A DNA stretch of 40,773 nt from Verrucomicrobiota bacterium (lineage in GTDB: Bacteria; Verrucomicrobiota; Verrucomicrobiia; JABWAM01), in assembly GCA_023269615.1 (NCBI GenBank), contig JAHFSY010000040.1, positions 1-40,773 on the forward strand, written 5' to 3'. Below, piece by piece: positions 1 to 7,975 of the stretch. The notes under the pieces were generated by a model. It was not told the origin of the DNA, did no database searches, and saw only the letters and a program-made list of their open reading frames with translations. Positions within the stretch are counted from its first letter, which is position 1, and each line of letters opens with the position of its first letter. A program made the position numbers and the translations under genes.

Positions 1-944
1 CCATTGCCCACCTTGAGCGCCTTCGCCTTTGCAACGAGTTTCTCGGTGAATGCCGCCGCCACACCCTTCTCCACAATCACGCGGCTCGTAGCCGTGCAGG
101 CCTGGCCGGTGAGCCCAAAGCCGGCACGTGCAACAAGCGATGCGGCAAGGTCGAGATCGGCGTCAGCGAGGACGATCGTGGGATTTTTCCCTCCCATTTC
201 CATCTGCGCACGGGCCATGCGCACGGCGAGCTTTTGGTAAATCCCCTGCCCCACGCCATAGGAGCCAGTGAATGAAAGCGCCACGATTTTGGCGTTGGTG
301 GCAATCTCCTCCCCGACGGAGCGCCCCTCGCCCACAACCACGTTCAACACGCCCTTGGGCAGGCCTGCCTCGTGCAGGGCGCGGGCCAGTTCGAGCGAGA
401 GCGCCGGCGCCTGTGACGCGGGCTTGAGCACCACGGTATTGCCCGAGACAAGCGCAGGAACCAGTTTCCATGCGGGGATCGCGACGGGAAAATTCCATGG
501 CGTGATCAGCCCCACCACCCCAAGCGCCTGGCGCACGGTGTAGAGAAGGTTGTTGGGCATGTCATGCGGAATGGTCTGACCGCCCAGGGTATAACTGAGT
601 CCGCCAAAGAAACGGAAAATATCAATCGCTCGCTGCACCTCGCCCTGGCTCTCAGCGAGCGTTTTCCCCTCCTCACGCGTCAGAAGCTCGGCAAGCTCAG
701 CCTTGCGTGATTCCAGAACGAGGGATGTCTTGCTGAGAATGCGTCCACGCGCCACGGAGGTGGTTGCGCTCCATTCCGGAAAGGCCTTGTGAGCGGCCTC
801 GACGGCCTGCGCGGCGTCCTCGCGGGCGCCGAGCGGATATTCCGCCACGATCTCCCGCGTGTCGGCCGGATTCTGGCTTTGAAATGTTTTCCCCGATTTT
901 GCGGAGACCCATTCCCCGCCGATGTAGTTTTGGTAGGTTTTCAT
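1..944 (-). CDS. NAD(P)-dependent aldehyde dehydrogenase (semialdehyde dehydrogenase-like), 3' end cut off
   Basis: This oxidises an aldehyde to a carboxylic acid. The frame is open from ATG 944 (MKTYQNYIGGEWV) to the window edge, giving 314 codons of a family usually 470-490 residues long, so the C-terminal third is missing. The N-terminus, with NPAD followed by REIVAEYP, and the NAD-fold segment TPWNFPVAIPAWK are typical of the aldehyde dehydrogenase superfamily. The catalytic Glu lies in MEMGGKNP and the catalytic Cys in GQACTATSR. The pattern by eye is closest to alpha-ketoglutaric semialdehyde and succinate semialdehyde dehydrogenases; the exact substrate is inference. It is the last visible gene of the leftward run that includes the sugar importer, so it probably handles the end product of that sugar's breakdown. 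It is distinct from the CoA-acylating enzyme at the right end of the window. Confidence 0.88.
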   Translation of the reverse strand, partial: MKTYQNYIGGEWVSAKSGKTFQSQNPADTREIVAEYPLGAREDAAQAVEAAHKAFPEWSATTSVARGRILSKTSLVLESRKAELAELLTREEGKTLAESQGEVQRAIDIFRFFGGLSYTLGGQTIPHDMPNNLLYTVRQALGVVGLITPWNFPVAIPAWKLVPALVSGNTVVLKPASQAPALSLELARALHEAGLPKGVLNVVVGEGRSVGEEIATNAKIVALSFTGSYGVGQGIYQKLAVRMARAQMEMGGKNPTIVLADADLDLAASLVARAGFGLTGQACTATSRVIVEKGVAAAFTEKLVAKAKALKVGN

Positions 945-951
945 AGCTAAA

Positions 952-1016
952 ACTTTGCGCCTTTGCGTCTTTGCGCGAGGCAAACTCCGAAATTCAAATT
1001 TCCGGAATTCCAAGAT
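952..1016. repeat. Short-period repeats between aldehyde dehydrogenase and the U32-like gene
   Basis: Positions 952-980 hold three 8-nt units of the form TTTGCGNN. The same motif recurs at 12103-12130. From 989 a weaker 7-nt pattern (CGAAATT, CAAATTT, CCGGAAT) runs over the stop codon of the U32-like gene at 994-996 and encodes its last residues. Confidence 0.6.
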
Positions 1017-1935
1017 CCTTCGCGCCGGCCTTCGACATCACAGCCGAGGGATAATACCGCTGGATAAGGTCGTGCACCAGCTTGCAGCGGCGCACGCGCT
1101 CGCGCGAAAGGGCAATGGACGTAGCCTCAAAATGCTGGCCCATGGGATAAATGTCCGGCGAATTGCGCACGCCAAACTTCACGTACAACGGCGCGCCCAC
1201 ACGGATCAGCTCGGGGGTTTCATAATGACGGATGAAGCCTCCGAGCCCGTCGGGAACTTCCACATAAAGATCAATCGGAGCTTTCACCACTTTGCGGATC
1301 GCACCAACCTGGTTCACGTTCAAATCAGTCGCAAGGTTCAGGGTGTTGCCGCCGATCTGTTCGAGCAGGCGGCAGGTGGCAGCGTTGGCGGGGGCCATGA
1401 CGGCGGACGTCTTGATGATGAGGTTGCGCGGCAATTTGCCTTCAGCCCGGAGCTGGCCCACCACCTGAATGAGGCCAAAGTCGGCAAGCAGGATGCTGCG
1501 GCAGCCAAGGTCGCAGGCACGCTTCACATCCTCCAGCGCGTACACAAACTGGTCCTGTCCGCGAAGCTGTAACTGGATGACTTTGCCGCCGGGCGCGGCC
1601 CACATGCCGCCGGTGTCATAATTCGCGCGCGGCCCGACGAAGAGATTCACCTCCATGCCGCGGTCCTTGCCCATGCGGAACATTTCACGCATTTCCTCGT
1701 CCGAAAGCAGCATCGCGCCGCTCCCCTGGCTCATGCGGTGGATGGTGAGACCGTAACGGTCAGCCTCCTCAATCACGGCCTTGAGCATCTTGGGAGTTTC
1801 CGTGCTGGGGATTTCAAATCGGTACTGCGCCCCATCGGGAAATCGCTTGGTGGAATCAGCCGTCCCCTCGCTGTCGCCCGAAGGCAGGCCGAGCGACTGG
1901 AGCGCGGACATCATTGGGTAGTCTTTGGGATTCAT
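994..1935 (-). CDS. Peptidase-U32-like TIM-barrel protein
   Basis: The protein has 313 residues from ATG 1935 (MNPKDYPMM). The frame stays open upstream, but that part is encoded by repeats and was not used. Conserved stretches such as STKRFPDGAQYRFEIPS, SQGSGAMLLSDEEM and FVGPRANYD match a family of about 310 residues that I remember being annotated as U32 family peptidase. No signal peptide is visible, so it should be cytoplasmic. U32 proteins range from collagenases to RNA-modification factors, so proteolysis should not be assumed. Its place between an ABC importer and an aldehyde dehydrogenase fits a role in carbon catabolism better, but that is inference. The 135-bp gap to the upstream permease gene is almost wholly made of three different 7-nt repeat arrays, and there is no Shine-Dalgarno sequence before the start. 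Confidence 0.65.
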   Translation of the reverse strand: MNPKDYPMMSALQSLGLPSGDSEGTADSTKRFPDGAQYRFEIPSTETPKMLKAVIEEADRYGLTIHRMSQGSGAMLLSDEEMREMFRMGKDRGMEVNLFVGPRANYDTGGMWAAPGGKVIQLQLRGQDQFVYALEDVKRACDLGCRSILLADFGLIQVVGQLRAEGKLPRNLIIKTSAVMAPANAATCRLLEQIGGNTLNLATDLNVNQVGAIRKVVKAPIDLYVEVPDGLGGFIRHYETPELIRVGAPLYVKFGVRNSPDIYPMGQHFEATSIALSRERVRRCKLVHDLIQRYYPSAVMSKAGAKDLGIPEI

Positions 1936-1940
1936 AAGCA

Positions 1941-1970
1941 AGGATGAGGGATGAAGGATGAAGGATGAAT
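1941..1970. repeat. 7-nt degenerate array, unit GGATGAA
   Basis: Four units (AGGATGA, GGGATGA, AGGATGA, AGGATGA) lie directly upstream of the U32-like start codon. This is the first of three unrelated 7-nt arrays placed end to end in this gap. Confidence 0.85.
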
Positions 1971-1988
1971 ATCCGAATCGCGGCAGGA

Positions 1989-2030
1989 ACGTCCAACATC
2001 GAACTTTGAACATCGAACTTTGAACACGGG
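1989..2030. repeat. 7-nt degenerate array, alternating ACATCGA and ACTTTGA
   Basis: Six units occur: ACGTCCA, then ACATCGA and ACTTTGA twice in alternation, then ACACGGG. The related array at 23207-23248 uses the complementary theme ACGTTCG / AAGTTGG. Confidence 0.85.
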
Positions 2031-2034
2031 TGTC

Positions 2035-2076
2035 ATGGCTTATAGCTTATGGCTTGAGGCTTACAGCTTCTTACTT
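2035..2076. repeat. 7-nt degenerate array, unit NNNGCTT, overlapping a stop codon
   Basis: Six units (ATGGCTT, ATAGCTT, ATGGCTT, GAGGCTT, ACAGCTT, CTTACTT) run into the 3' end of the permease gene. The permease stop codon at 2071-2073 lies inside the last unit. Confidence 0.85.
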
Positions 2077-3930
2077 CTCCACCGGCACCACGATACCCTT
2101 CATGATGATGTTCTGGCAGAACACGAACACGAGCAGGGTCGGTATGGCCACGATCACCAGCGATGCAAAAACGACGGGTGTTCCAAAATTCTGTTGAAGC
2201 TGGAAAATATAAACCATGATGGTCCACATCGATTCCTCCTGGCAAACCAGCAGGGCAAACTGGAATGCGCCGTAGGCGGAAGTGAACGCAGCAAGCGCGA
2301 TCACCGCCAGGATGGGCGCCGAGAGCGGAATCGTGATGGTCAGGAAAATGCGCAGCTCGCTCGCGCCATCAATCGTAGCCGATTCATACAGGTCCTTGGG
2401 CAGACTGTCGAAAAATCCCTTCAACAGGAAAATGGAGTAGCCGCTTGCAACCGAGGGAATGATCAGTGCCGCAAACGTGTTCAGCATGCTCATCTCACGG
2501 AGCATCAGGAAGGACGGGATCTGCGTGACTTCACCCGGAAAGGCCATGGTGGCCATCAGAACGAACATGGCGGCATACCCCCAGCGCGGCTGAAACCGTG
2601 AGAGTGCGTACGCTGCCAGGGGATTGACGATCAACGCCGTCAATACGCTCAAAAAACAAAAGATCAGGGTGTTGCGAAGCGCGCGCCCCTGCGCAGCCAG
2701 GGCGTCCCAGACAACCAGATAGTTGCGGCACGCGAATTCACGGATGATGGCCCAGCGATTCGTCATCATGGTCCGCCAGTCATCCTCCAGCAAGGGCATC
2801 AACACCTGGTCAAACGACGCATAGGATGTCCCGTAGGCGCGGTTCATGGCTGCAACATCCTTTTTGTATTTCGCCCTCAAAAAGTCGCGCCAGTAAAAAT
2901 CCATGGAATCCACGGTGATTCCATCGGGAGATTTGAGGGACTGCAGAAAGCCCTGGAGATCGGTATACGCCCCGCTCGCATCGGCTGCGGGAAACCGGAC
3001 ATCCTTCCATGATGTGAAGTTCGTCCCCCACGCCTGGTTCACCTCCGCCACATCCTTGTATTTTCCCTGCAGGCATTTCTGAAGCGCCGGCAAAAGTGAC
3101 GGGTCAAAATGAATGAAGCATGTCGCCACGTTGTCCCGAACATAATCCCACCAATCCGCACGCTGCCCGGCCTGCGAAGGAGCCGTGGGGGTCATGGTCG
3201 CATCAAAAATACTCGCGTACCCCGTTCCCCATTTGGCGTTCAGCTTGGCGACTCCATCCGCGCCCAGGCCATAACTCGAGCGAAGACTCACGTTCACAAA
3301 ATTGCCCTCGACGCTGGTGGGAATGAAATAGCGCGATGGCAGATTTTTCCGAAATCTCTCGAATGTCGTCGCAAACGGGCCCGTGATGGAAATGTAGTTT
3401 CTCGACACCCATGCTTCGACCGGGGGATTGACCACGCGGTCCATTGCGGGTGTGTCAGGAAAATCCCGGGCGAGTTCGCGGCGATACGGGAGGACCAGCT
3501 CTCCCATTTCCCTGAACGCCGACCCGTGGCCGAGCGACATGAAGTACGGCGGCAGGGATCGGGCGCCTTTCATGAACTCATCCCAGTCCTGGAGCATCTG
3601 GGGATTGCCCGGACGAGGCGGGGGCAGAAATTCAAGGGAGAATGCGGGACGTCCCTGCTCGTCATGATATCGGGTGGCCGCTTCAAAACCATCGACGTTG
3701 GGAGCATACCGTTGCTCCTCATATTTACGGAACAGCGTTGCGTCGTCGTACAGGTATCGGGGAATGACGTCGAGCTGGCGTTGGTCCACGCCGCTTTTGA
3801 CCGAGCCGCTCAGCATCAGAAGAAACGGATAGACCATCCAGACCGCCCCGATGACCAAAAGGACATACATTCCCGCCACCAGCACGCGGCCGCCGGGAGA
3901 ACGTCGTTGAAGGGCAGAAAGGATGGGCAT
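2071..3930 (-). CDS. MalG-like ABC importer permease with a ~370-residue extracytoplasmic insert
   Basis: This is the second membrane subunit of a carbohydrate-type ABC importer, 619 residues long where the family usually has about 280-300. Membrane helix 1 lies at about 17-40. The usual remaining helices begin near 418 and end near 610. The ATPase-contacting EAA loop is at 515-539 (ESATIDGASELRIF). Between helix 1 and helix 2 about 370 extra residues are predicted to face outward. They contain three copies of a motif like N-x-A-(W/Y)-G-T-x-(Y/F)-x-S, at about 231-241, 298-308 and 363-373. That motif resembles the LNxAWGTxFWS segment of GH42 beta-galactosidases, which suggests a glycan-contacting or binding-protein docking domain; this is inference. 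It lies 98 bp downstream of the fused binding-protein/permease gene. No ABC ATPase is in the window, so a shared MsmX-type ATPase is likely. Confidence 0.88.
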   Translation of the reverse strand: MPILSALQRRSPGGRVLVAGMYVLLVIGAVWMVYPFLLMLSGSVKSGVDQRQLDVIPRYLYDDATLFRKYEEQRYAPNVDGFEAATRYHDEQGRPAFSLEFLPPPRPGNPQMLQDWDEFMKGARSLPPYFMSLGHGSAFREMGELVLPYRRELARDFPDTPAMDRVVNPPVEAWVSRNYISITGPFATTFERFRKNLPSRYFIPTSVEGNFVNVSLRSSYGLGADGVAKLNAKWGTGYASIFDATMTPTAPSQAGQRADWWDYVRDNVATCFIHFDPSLLPALQKCLQGKYKDVAEVNQAWGTNFTSWKDVRFPAADASGAYTDLQGFLQSLKSPDGITVDSMDFYWRDFLRAKYKKDVAAMNRAYGTSYASFDQVLMPLLEDDWRTMMTNRWAIIREFACRNYLVVWDALAAQGRALRNTLIFCFLSVLTALIVNPLAAYALSRFQPRWGYAAMFVLMATMAFPGEVTQIPSFLMLREMSMLNTFAALIIPSVASGYSIFLLKGFFDSLPKDLYESATIDGASELRIFLTITIPLSAPILAVIALAAFTSAYGAFQFALLVCQEESMWTIMVYIFQLQQNFGTPVVFASLVIVAIPTLLVFVFCQNIIMKGIVVPVEK

Positions 3931-3937
3931 AAACCAA

Positions 3938-4029
3938 ATGAAGAATTAAAAATTAAAAATGAGAAAAAACTCGTTCATGAAAGAAGGATTGGAAATTTTT
4001 CATTCTTCATTTTTCATTCTTCATTTCCT
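3938..4029. repeat. Inverted pair of A/T-rich 7-nt arrays
   Basis: The left arm (3938-3970) has units such as AAAATTA and AAAATGA. The right arm (3995-4029) has ATTTTTC and ATTCTTC alternating twice, then ATTTCCT. The arms are near reverse complements separated by about 24 bp, so they can form a hairpin between the two permease genes. The last unit reaches the stop codon of the fused gene at 4029-4031. Confidence 0.8.
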
Positions 4030-6461
4030 TACCGGTTCGCGGTGCGGAACTCCACCTTGCTCAGAATTTTCAACTGGTAGGCGGTGAAGGCGAGAAGAAT
4101 GATGCCCAGGATCCAAGCCATGGCCGTTCCATGGCCAAATCGAAGCAACATGAAGGTATTGACGAAAATTTCATAGCCGATCACATGAGTCGCGCCATTC
4201 GGCCCCCCCTGCGTCATCGCAAGCACGGCATCGCCCGACTTGAACCCGAAGACCAGGGCGCCGACGAGATTGATGACGAGCAACGGCCTGAGATAGGGAA
4301 ACACGATGTAACGCAACTTGTCGAAAAAGGAGGCCCCGTCAATATCCGAAGCCTCGTAGAGCTCCTCGGGAATCCCCTTGAGCGCGGCGAGATAGAGAAT
4401 GGAAGACGGCCCGGCGCTTGCCCACGCCAAAGGGAACACAAGGCAGATCATGGCCAGATTGGGATCGCCAATCCACGACTGCTGGCTGATGTGAAACACG
4501 GCAAGGATCTTGTTGAGAATCCCATCCGGAGAGGGATCATAGATTCCCCGCCACATGAAAAGCACCACGATGCTGGACACCACGGCCGGAATATAAAACA
4601 GGGTCCGAAACAGAATCTTCCCCATCGGAATCTCCTGCAGCATGACCGCCAGCAAGAGTGGCGGTAAAAAACCCAGTAACATCCAGAGAAAGCAAAAATA
4701 ACAGGCATACATCATCGGCTTCCAAAAACCGGGGTCGAATAAAACATCCCCAAAATTGTTCATTCCCACCCAGGGAGACCCACCCATCACGCTGTAATTT
4801 TGAAAAGCCATCAAGGATCCCCTGAGCAATGGATAATACGCCCACATCAGGATCAACACCAGGGCGGGCAGGATGAGCATGACGGCGATCCGGTTCTTGT
4901 ACGCTGATGATTTTTCCGCCGGCGGAGGGCGGGAGGCGTTCATCCATCGAAACACGCTGGTGATCAGCCAGATGAAACAAAATCCCCCCACAATCGAAAC
5001 AATCCACGCCACAATATTTCGCGTGGCGCGATGCTCTGGCGTCAGGACGCCGATCATTTTCTCGTCAGCCATCGCGACGGCCGCCGTGAGCCTTGCCTGG
5101 ATCTTGGCCCGCTTCTCCGCCATGGGCGTGTCCGGCCGTATGCTCTTGTCGAAATAAATCCCCTCAAAAGGCACCGTCATGTACTTGTACACAAACTGGC
5201 AATTTTTCCCGTACGGCTCGGGCGTTCCCTGTTTCAGGGCAAGTGAGTACAACTCCTCCAGTCCCGGAGGCACGAGTTTCGCCAATTCCGGATAACCATA
5301 GGTGCGGAGCCATGCCGGGCTCAGCATGCGCCAAGCCCCATGTTCCACCATGGTCTGCGTCGTCAACTTTCGGGCCTCATTGCTGTCAAGAAACTTGATC
5401 CATTCCCAGGCGGCCGCGCGCACGCGGGGGTCCTTCTGCCCCGCAAAAATCCCGACCATGCGCGCATTGATTTCCGAGCTGGACTTGCCGGTCGGCCCCT
5501 TGGGCACGGGCCCAACCCCGATTAATTGCGGGTCAAAACCCCCGATTTCAGTCCCGCTCAGATAGTCGAACATCATGGCGATCTTGCCATCGCTGATCTT
5601 GCCATAAAAATCTTCGTTCGTAGGGGCGCGATACGCCAAAGCCAGTGATTTCCCGTCCTTGGTCACCATCGTTTTCTGCAGGTCATCGGAAAATTCATAG
5701 GCGGTCACCGCCTCCGGCGTGTCGAACGCAGCACGCCATTGTCCATCCGGCATCAACTTCACCGCATTGGCGCCGGCACTGCAAAGATAGGCATACATGC
5801 CCCATGAAATATTTTCGCCGCATGGAAAGATGGTCCCATACACGCCGCGCTTCGGATCCGTCAGCTTGATGGCATACTCCTTGAACTCCTTCCAATCTCT
5901 CGGCGGACGGTCGGGATCAAGCCCCGCCTCATTGAAAAGATCGCGGCGATACTTCAGGATGATCACCATGGGTTGTTCCGGCATGGCCCAGTAATGCATT
6001 TTTCCGTCAGGCCCCTCCCTGTGAATCACCGGCCGCACCGGCTCCGGCACCCGATCATCAAACTCCTCCTTCGTCATTTTTTCGACAAATTCATCCAGCG
6101 GCGCCAGAAAACCCTGGCTGAAATAGGTGTCCGACTGGCGAAAATTGACGTAAATGATGTCCGGCGAAGTCCCTCCGGCAATCGCCATCAAGGGGGCGGA
6201 ATCCATGCTGTCACCCCCGATCTTGAGCTGCGTGGAGCTGACCATCTCGATTTCCGGGTGCAACTCCTGAAACCGCATCATGACCCGATACGCGGCGATG
6301 CTATGAGGATCAGCCTGCTGCTTGCCCGGAAGCGAAAACACTTTCAACACCACCTTCTCCTTTGGAGCGGGCGCTGCACGACCACCACACGCAAACAACA
6401 GGCATCCAATAATCAAAAACGCGCCGTAAAAACGCCTGCCGCATGAAATCGGAAAGATCAT
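4029..6461 (-). CDS. Fused sugar-binding protein and MalF-like ABC permease
   Basis: One 810-residue protein combines two importer parts. Residues 1-26 form a lipoprotein-like signal (LLFAC followed by GG). Residues 35-475 are a family-1 extracellular solute-binding domain. An extra helix at about 482-504 would return the chain to the cytoplasm. Residues 525-800 are a MalF-type membrane domain with its EAA loop at 699-726 (EELYEASDIDGASFFDKL). The topology is self-consistent: binding domain outside, one linking helix, then a normal permease. Residues 1-475 are clearly paralogous to the separate binding protein at 6584-7975. The ATG at 6461 overlaps the stop of a trpB fossil by ATGA, copying the coupling seen at the real trpB. 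In carbohydrate importers the binding protein is normally a separate polypeptide; tethered forms are better known from GlnPQ- and OpuA-type systems. Confidence 0.9.
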   Translation of the reverse strand: MIFPISCGRRFYGAFLIIGCLLFACGGRAAPAPKEKVVLKVFSLPGKQQADPHSIAAYRVMMRFQELHPEIEMVSSTQLKIGGDSMDSAPLMAIAGGTSPDIIYVNFRQSDTYFSQGFLAPLDEFVEKMTKEEFDDRVPEPVRPVIHREGPDGKMHYWAMPEQPMVIILKYRRDLFNEAGLDPDRPPRDWKEFKEYAIKLTDPKRGVYGTIFPCGENISWGMYAYLCSAGANAVKLMPDGQWRAAFDTPEAVTAYEFSDDLQKTMVTKDGKSLALAYRAPTNEDFYGKISDGKIAMMFDYLSGTEIGGFDPQLIGVGPVPKGPTGKSSSEINARMVGIFAGQKDPRVRAAAWEWIKFLDSNEARKLTTQTMVEHGAWRMLSPAWLRTYGYPELAKLVPPGLEELYSLALKQGTPEPYGKNCQFVYKYMTVPFEGIYFDKSIRPDTPMAEKRAKIQARLTAAVAMADEKMIGVLTPEHRATRNIVAWIVSIVGGFCFIWLITSVFRWMNASRPPPAEKSSAYKNRIAVMLILPALVLILMWAYYPLLRGSLMAFQNYSVMGGSPWVGMNNFGDVLFDPGFWKPMMYACYFCFLWMLLGFLPPLLLAVMLQEIPMGKILFRTLFYIPAVVSSIVVLFMWRGIYDPSPDGILNKILAVFHISQQSWIGDPNLAMICLVFPLAWASAGPSSILYLAALKGIPEELYEASDIDGASFFDKLRYIVFPYLRPLLVINLVGALVFGFKSGDAVLAMTQGGPNGATHVIGYEIFVNTFMLLRFGHGTAMAWILGIILLAFTAYQLKILSKVEFRTANR

Positions 6462-6571
6462 CGGAGACTCTTGGATGATGCGGGCGACATTTTCAAGTGT
6501 TTGCTGGCTTCCATCACATCTTTGTCACCGCAGACGGGGGGATTGGCAAGGATGATTTCGTATTTCCTCTC
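6458..6571 (-). pseudogene. trpB: Fossil of the trpB 3' end
   Basis: Read on the minus strand, 6571 to 6458 gives ERKYEIILANPP, then [15 protein letters not shown], then MSPASSKSLR and a TGA stop. The intact TrpB ends with [35 protein letters not shown]. The nucleotide match is equally plain: the plus-strand motif CTTCCATCACATC is shared by about 6509-6521 and 8016-8028. The fragment has no start and is preceded by an in-frame TGA at 6572-6574, so it is not a gene. It marks the left copy of a tandem duplication that carried the trpB tail and the binding-protein gene together. Confidence 0.9.
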
Positions 6572-6583
6572 TCACGCGGTTGC

Positions 6584-7975
6584 TCATTCGGGCTTGATCC
6601 CGAGCATTTCCTCATCCGCCCGCTTCACCGCCTTGTGAAGGATCTCCTGGATTCTGGCGCGGCGCTTGTCCTTCGGCATATCGGGCGTGAGCGAAGAGTC
6701 ACGGAGCATCTCATCGAAAGGCAGACTCAAATACTTGTACACCTCCATCGCATTCCGCCCATATGGCTCCGGAGTCGCCTGGGCCACGGCTTGATCAAAC
6801 AGTTTCTCCCGACCCTCGGGAATCTGTCGCGCCAGCTCCGAAAACCCAAATCTCTTGAGCACGCTTGCGCTGGTGGTGCGCCACGCATCCAACTCCACCA
6901 GAGTCCGCACCCGCACCCTGCGCGCTTCCTCGCTGTAAACAAACCGGATCCACTCCCATGCGGCACGGCGCACCTTTGGATCCTGTTGTCTGGCATAAAT
7001 CGCCAGCATCCGCGAGTTCACCTCGGTGCTCGACTTGCCAGTCGGCCCCTTGGGAATCAGGCCGATCCCGATCAACTTGGGATCAAAATCATGAAGGCGA
7101 TCTCTCGTGACATAGGTGAACAACATTGCGATCCCCGTGTCTGCCTCCCTGTAATAATCTCCGTTCACTGACGACCGCTCCACAATGGGAGAAGACTTCG
7201 CCCCCTTGTCTACCCGCGTTTTCGCCAAATCGTACGCAAATTCATAGGCGTCCACCGCCTCGGGGGAATCGAAAGACATCTGCCATGCCTCATCCGGCGA
7301 CCGTGTCATCACCTGGGCCCCGGCGCTACAAAGGAAAGGGTAGAGGGACCATCCGACATGCTCCCCATCCAAGAAGAGGGTGCCATAGATCTCAGTTCGT
7401 GGATTCGTAACCTTCATTGCGTAGTCCTTGAATTGTTTCCAGTCGCCGGGTGGACGATCCGGGTCGAGTCCTGCCTTGACGAAAAAATCCCGCCGATATT
7501 GCAACATCACAACAAAGAGCTCCCCCGGCATGGCCCACCAATGCTGTTGTCCATCGGCCCCCGCACGATGGACCACGGGCTTCATCACATCCGGTACGCG
7601 CTCGGCCAGTTCATCCACCCTCATCTCCGCCACATATGCATCCAACGGAGCAAGAAAGCCCCGTTGGATGTACGTGTCTGCGAGACGAAAATTCAGCCAG
7701 ATGACATCCGGCGCAGTTCCATTCTGCAGCGCCCGGAAAAGGGCAGACTCGGAATCCTCACTCGGCAGCCTCTCATCCTCCTTCGCGTTGCGCAGCTCAA
7801 TCTCGGGATGGAGCTCTTGAAATCGTTTCAGGACACGGTAGTCGGCGATGGAGGGAGGATAAGTGGACTTTGCATCAGGAAGCGAGGAAACGCTTACGAT
7901 CACCTTGTCGGCAGCAGCCAGCACGCTGGCCATGCTGACAAACACCAACACCGCCGCACGAATATCACGGCGCAT
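6584..7975 (-). CDS. Stand-alone sugar-binding protein, paralogue of the fused one
   Basis: This 463-residue family-1 extracellular solute-binding protein should deliver substrate to the importer encoded downstream. ATG 7975 overlaps the trpB stop as TGATG, so translation is probably coupled; an in-frame GTG at 7978 is the alternative. The start [18 protein letters not shown] is a signal peptide without an obvious lipobox. Shared landmarks with the fused copy include FQELHPEIE, GLDPDRPP, PKGPTGKSS and ATPEPYGRN. Its last residues ADEEMLGIKPE align with ADEKMIGVLTPE of the fusion, exactly where the fusion goes on into its linking helix. It therefore looks like a duplicate that lost the permease half at the duplication junction, 12 bp before the trpB fossil. 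Confidence 0.9.
   Translation of the reverse strand: MRRDIRAAVLVFVSMASVLAAADKVIVSVSSLPDAKSTYPPSIADYRVLKRFQELHPEIELRNAKEDERLPSEDSESALFRALQNGTAPDVIWLNFRLADTYIQRGFLAPLDAYVAEMRVDELAERVPDVMKPVVHRAGADGQQHWWAMPGELFVVMLQYRRDFFVKAGLDPDRPPGDWKQFKDYAMKVTNPRTEIYGTLFLDGEHVGWSLYPFLCSAGAQVMTRSPDEAWQMSFDSPEAVDAYEFAYDLAKTRVDKGAKSSPIVERSSVNGDYYREADTGIAMLFTYVTRDRLHDFDPKLIGIGLIPKGPTGKSSTEVNSRMLAIYARQQDPKVRRAAWEWIRFVYSEEARRVRVRTLVELDAWRTTSASVLKRFGFSELARQIPEGREKLFDQAVAQATPEPYGRNAMEVYKYLSLPFDEMLRDSSLTPDMPKDKRRARIQEILHKAVKRADEEMLGIKPE

Noticed and set aside
1936..2013. Longer N-terminus of the U32-like protein
   Set aside because: The extra 26 codons are encoded by 7-nt repeat arrays and share nothing with the family.
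1941..2076. CRISPR array
   Set aside because: The repeats are 7 nt, degenerate and without spacers; no cas genes are present anywhere in the window.
3109..4080. A 323-codon open frame on the plus strand opposite the MalG-like permease
   Set aside because: It is rich in Arg and His as expected from reverse complement of a membrane protein gene, and runs into the A/T-rich 7-nt arrays.
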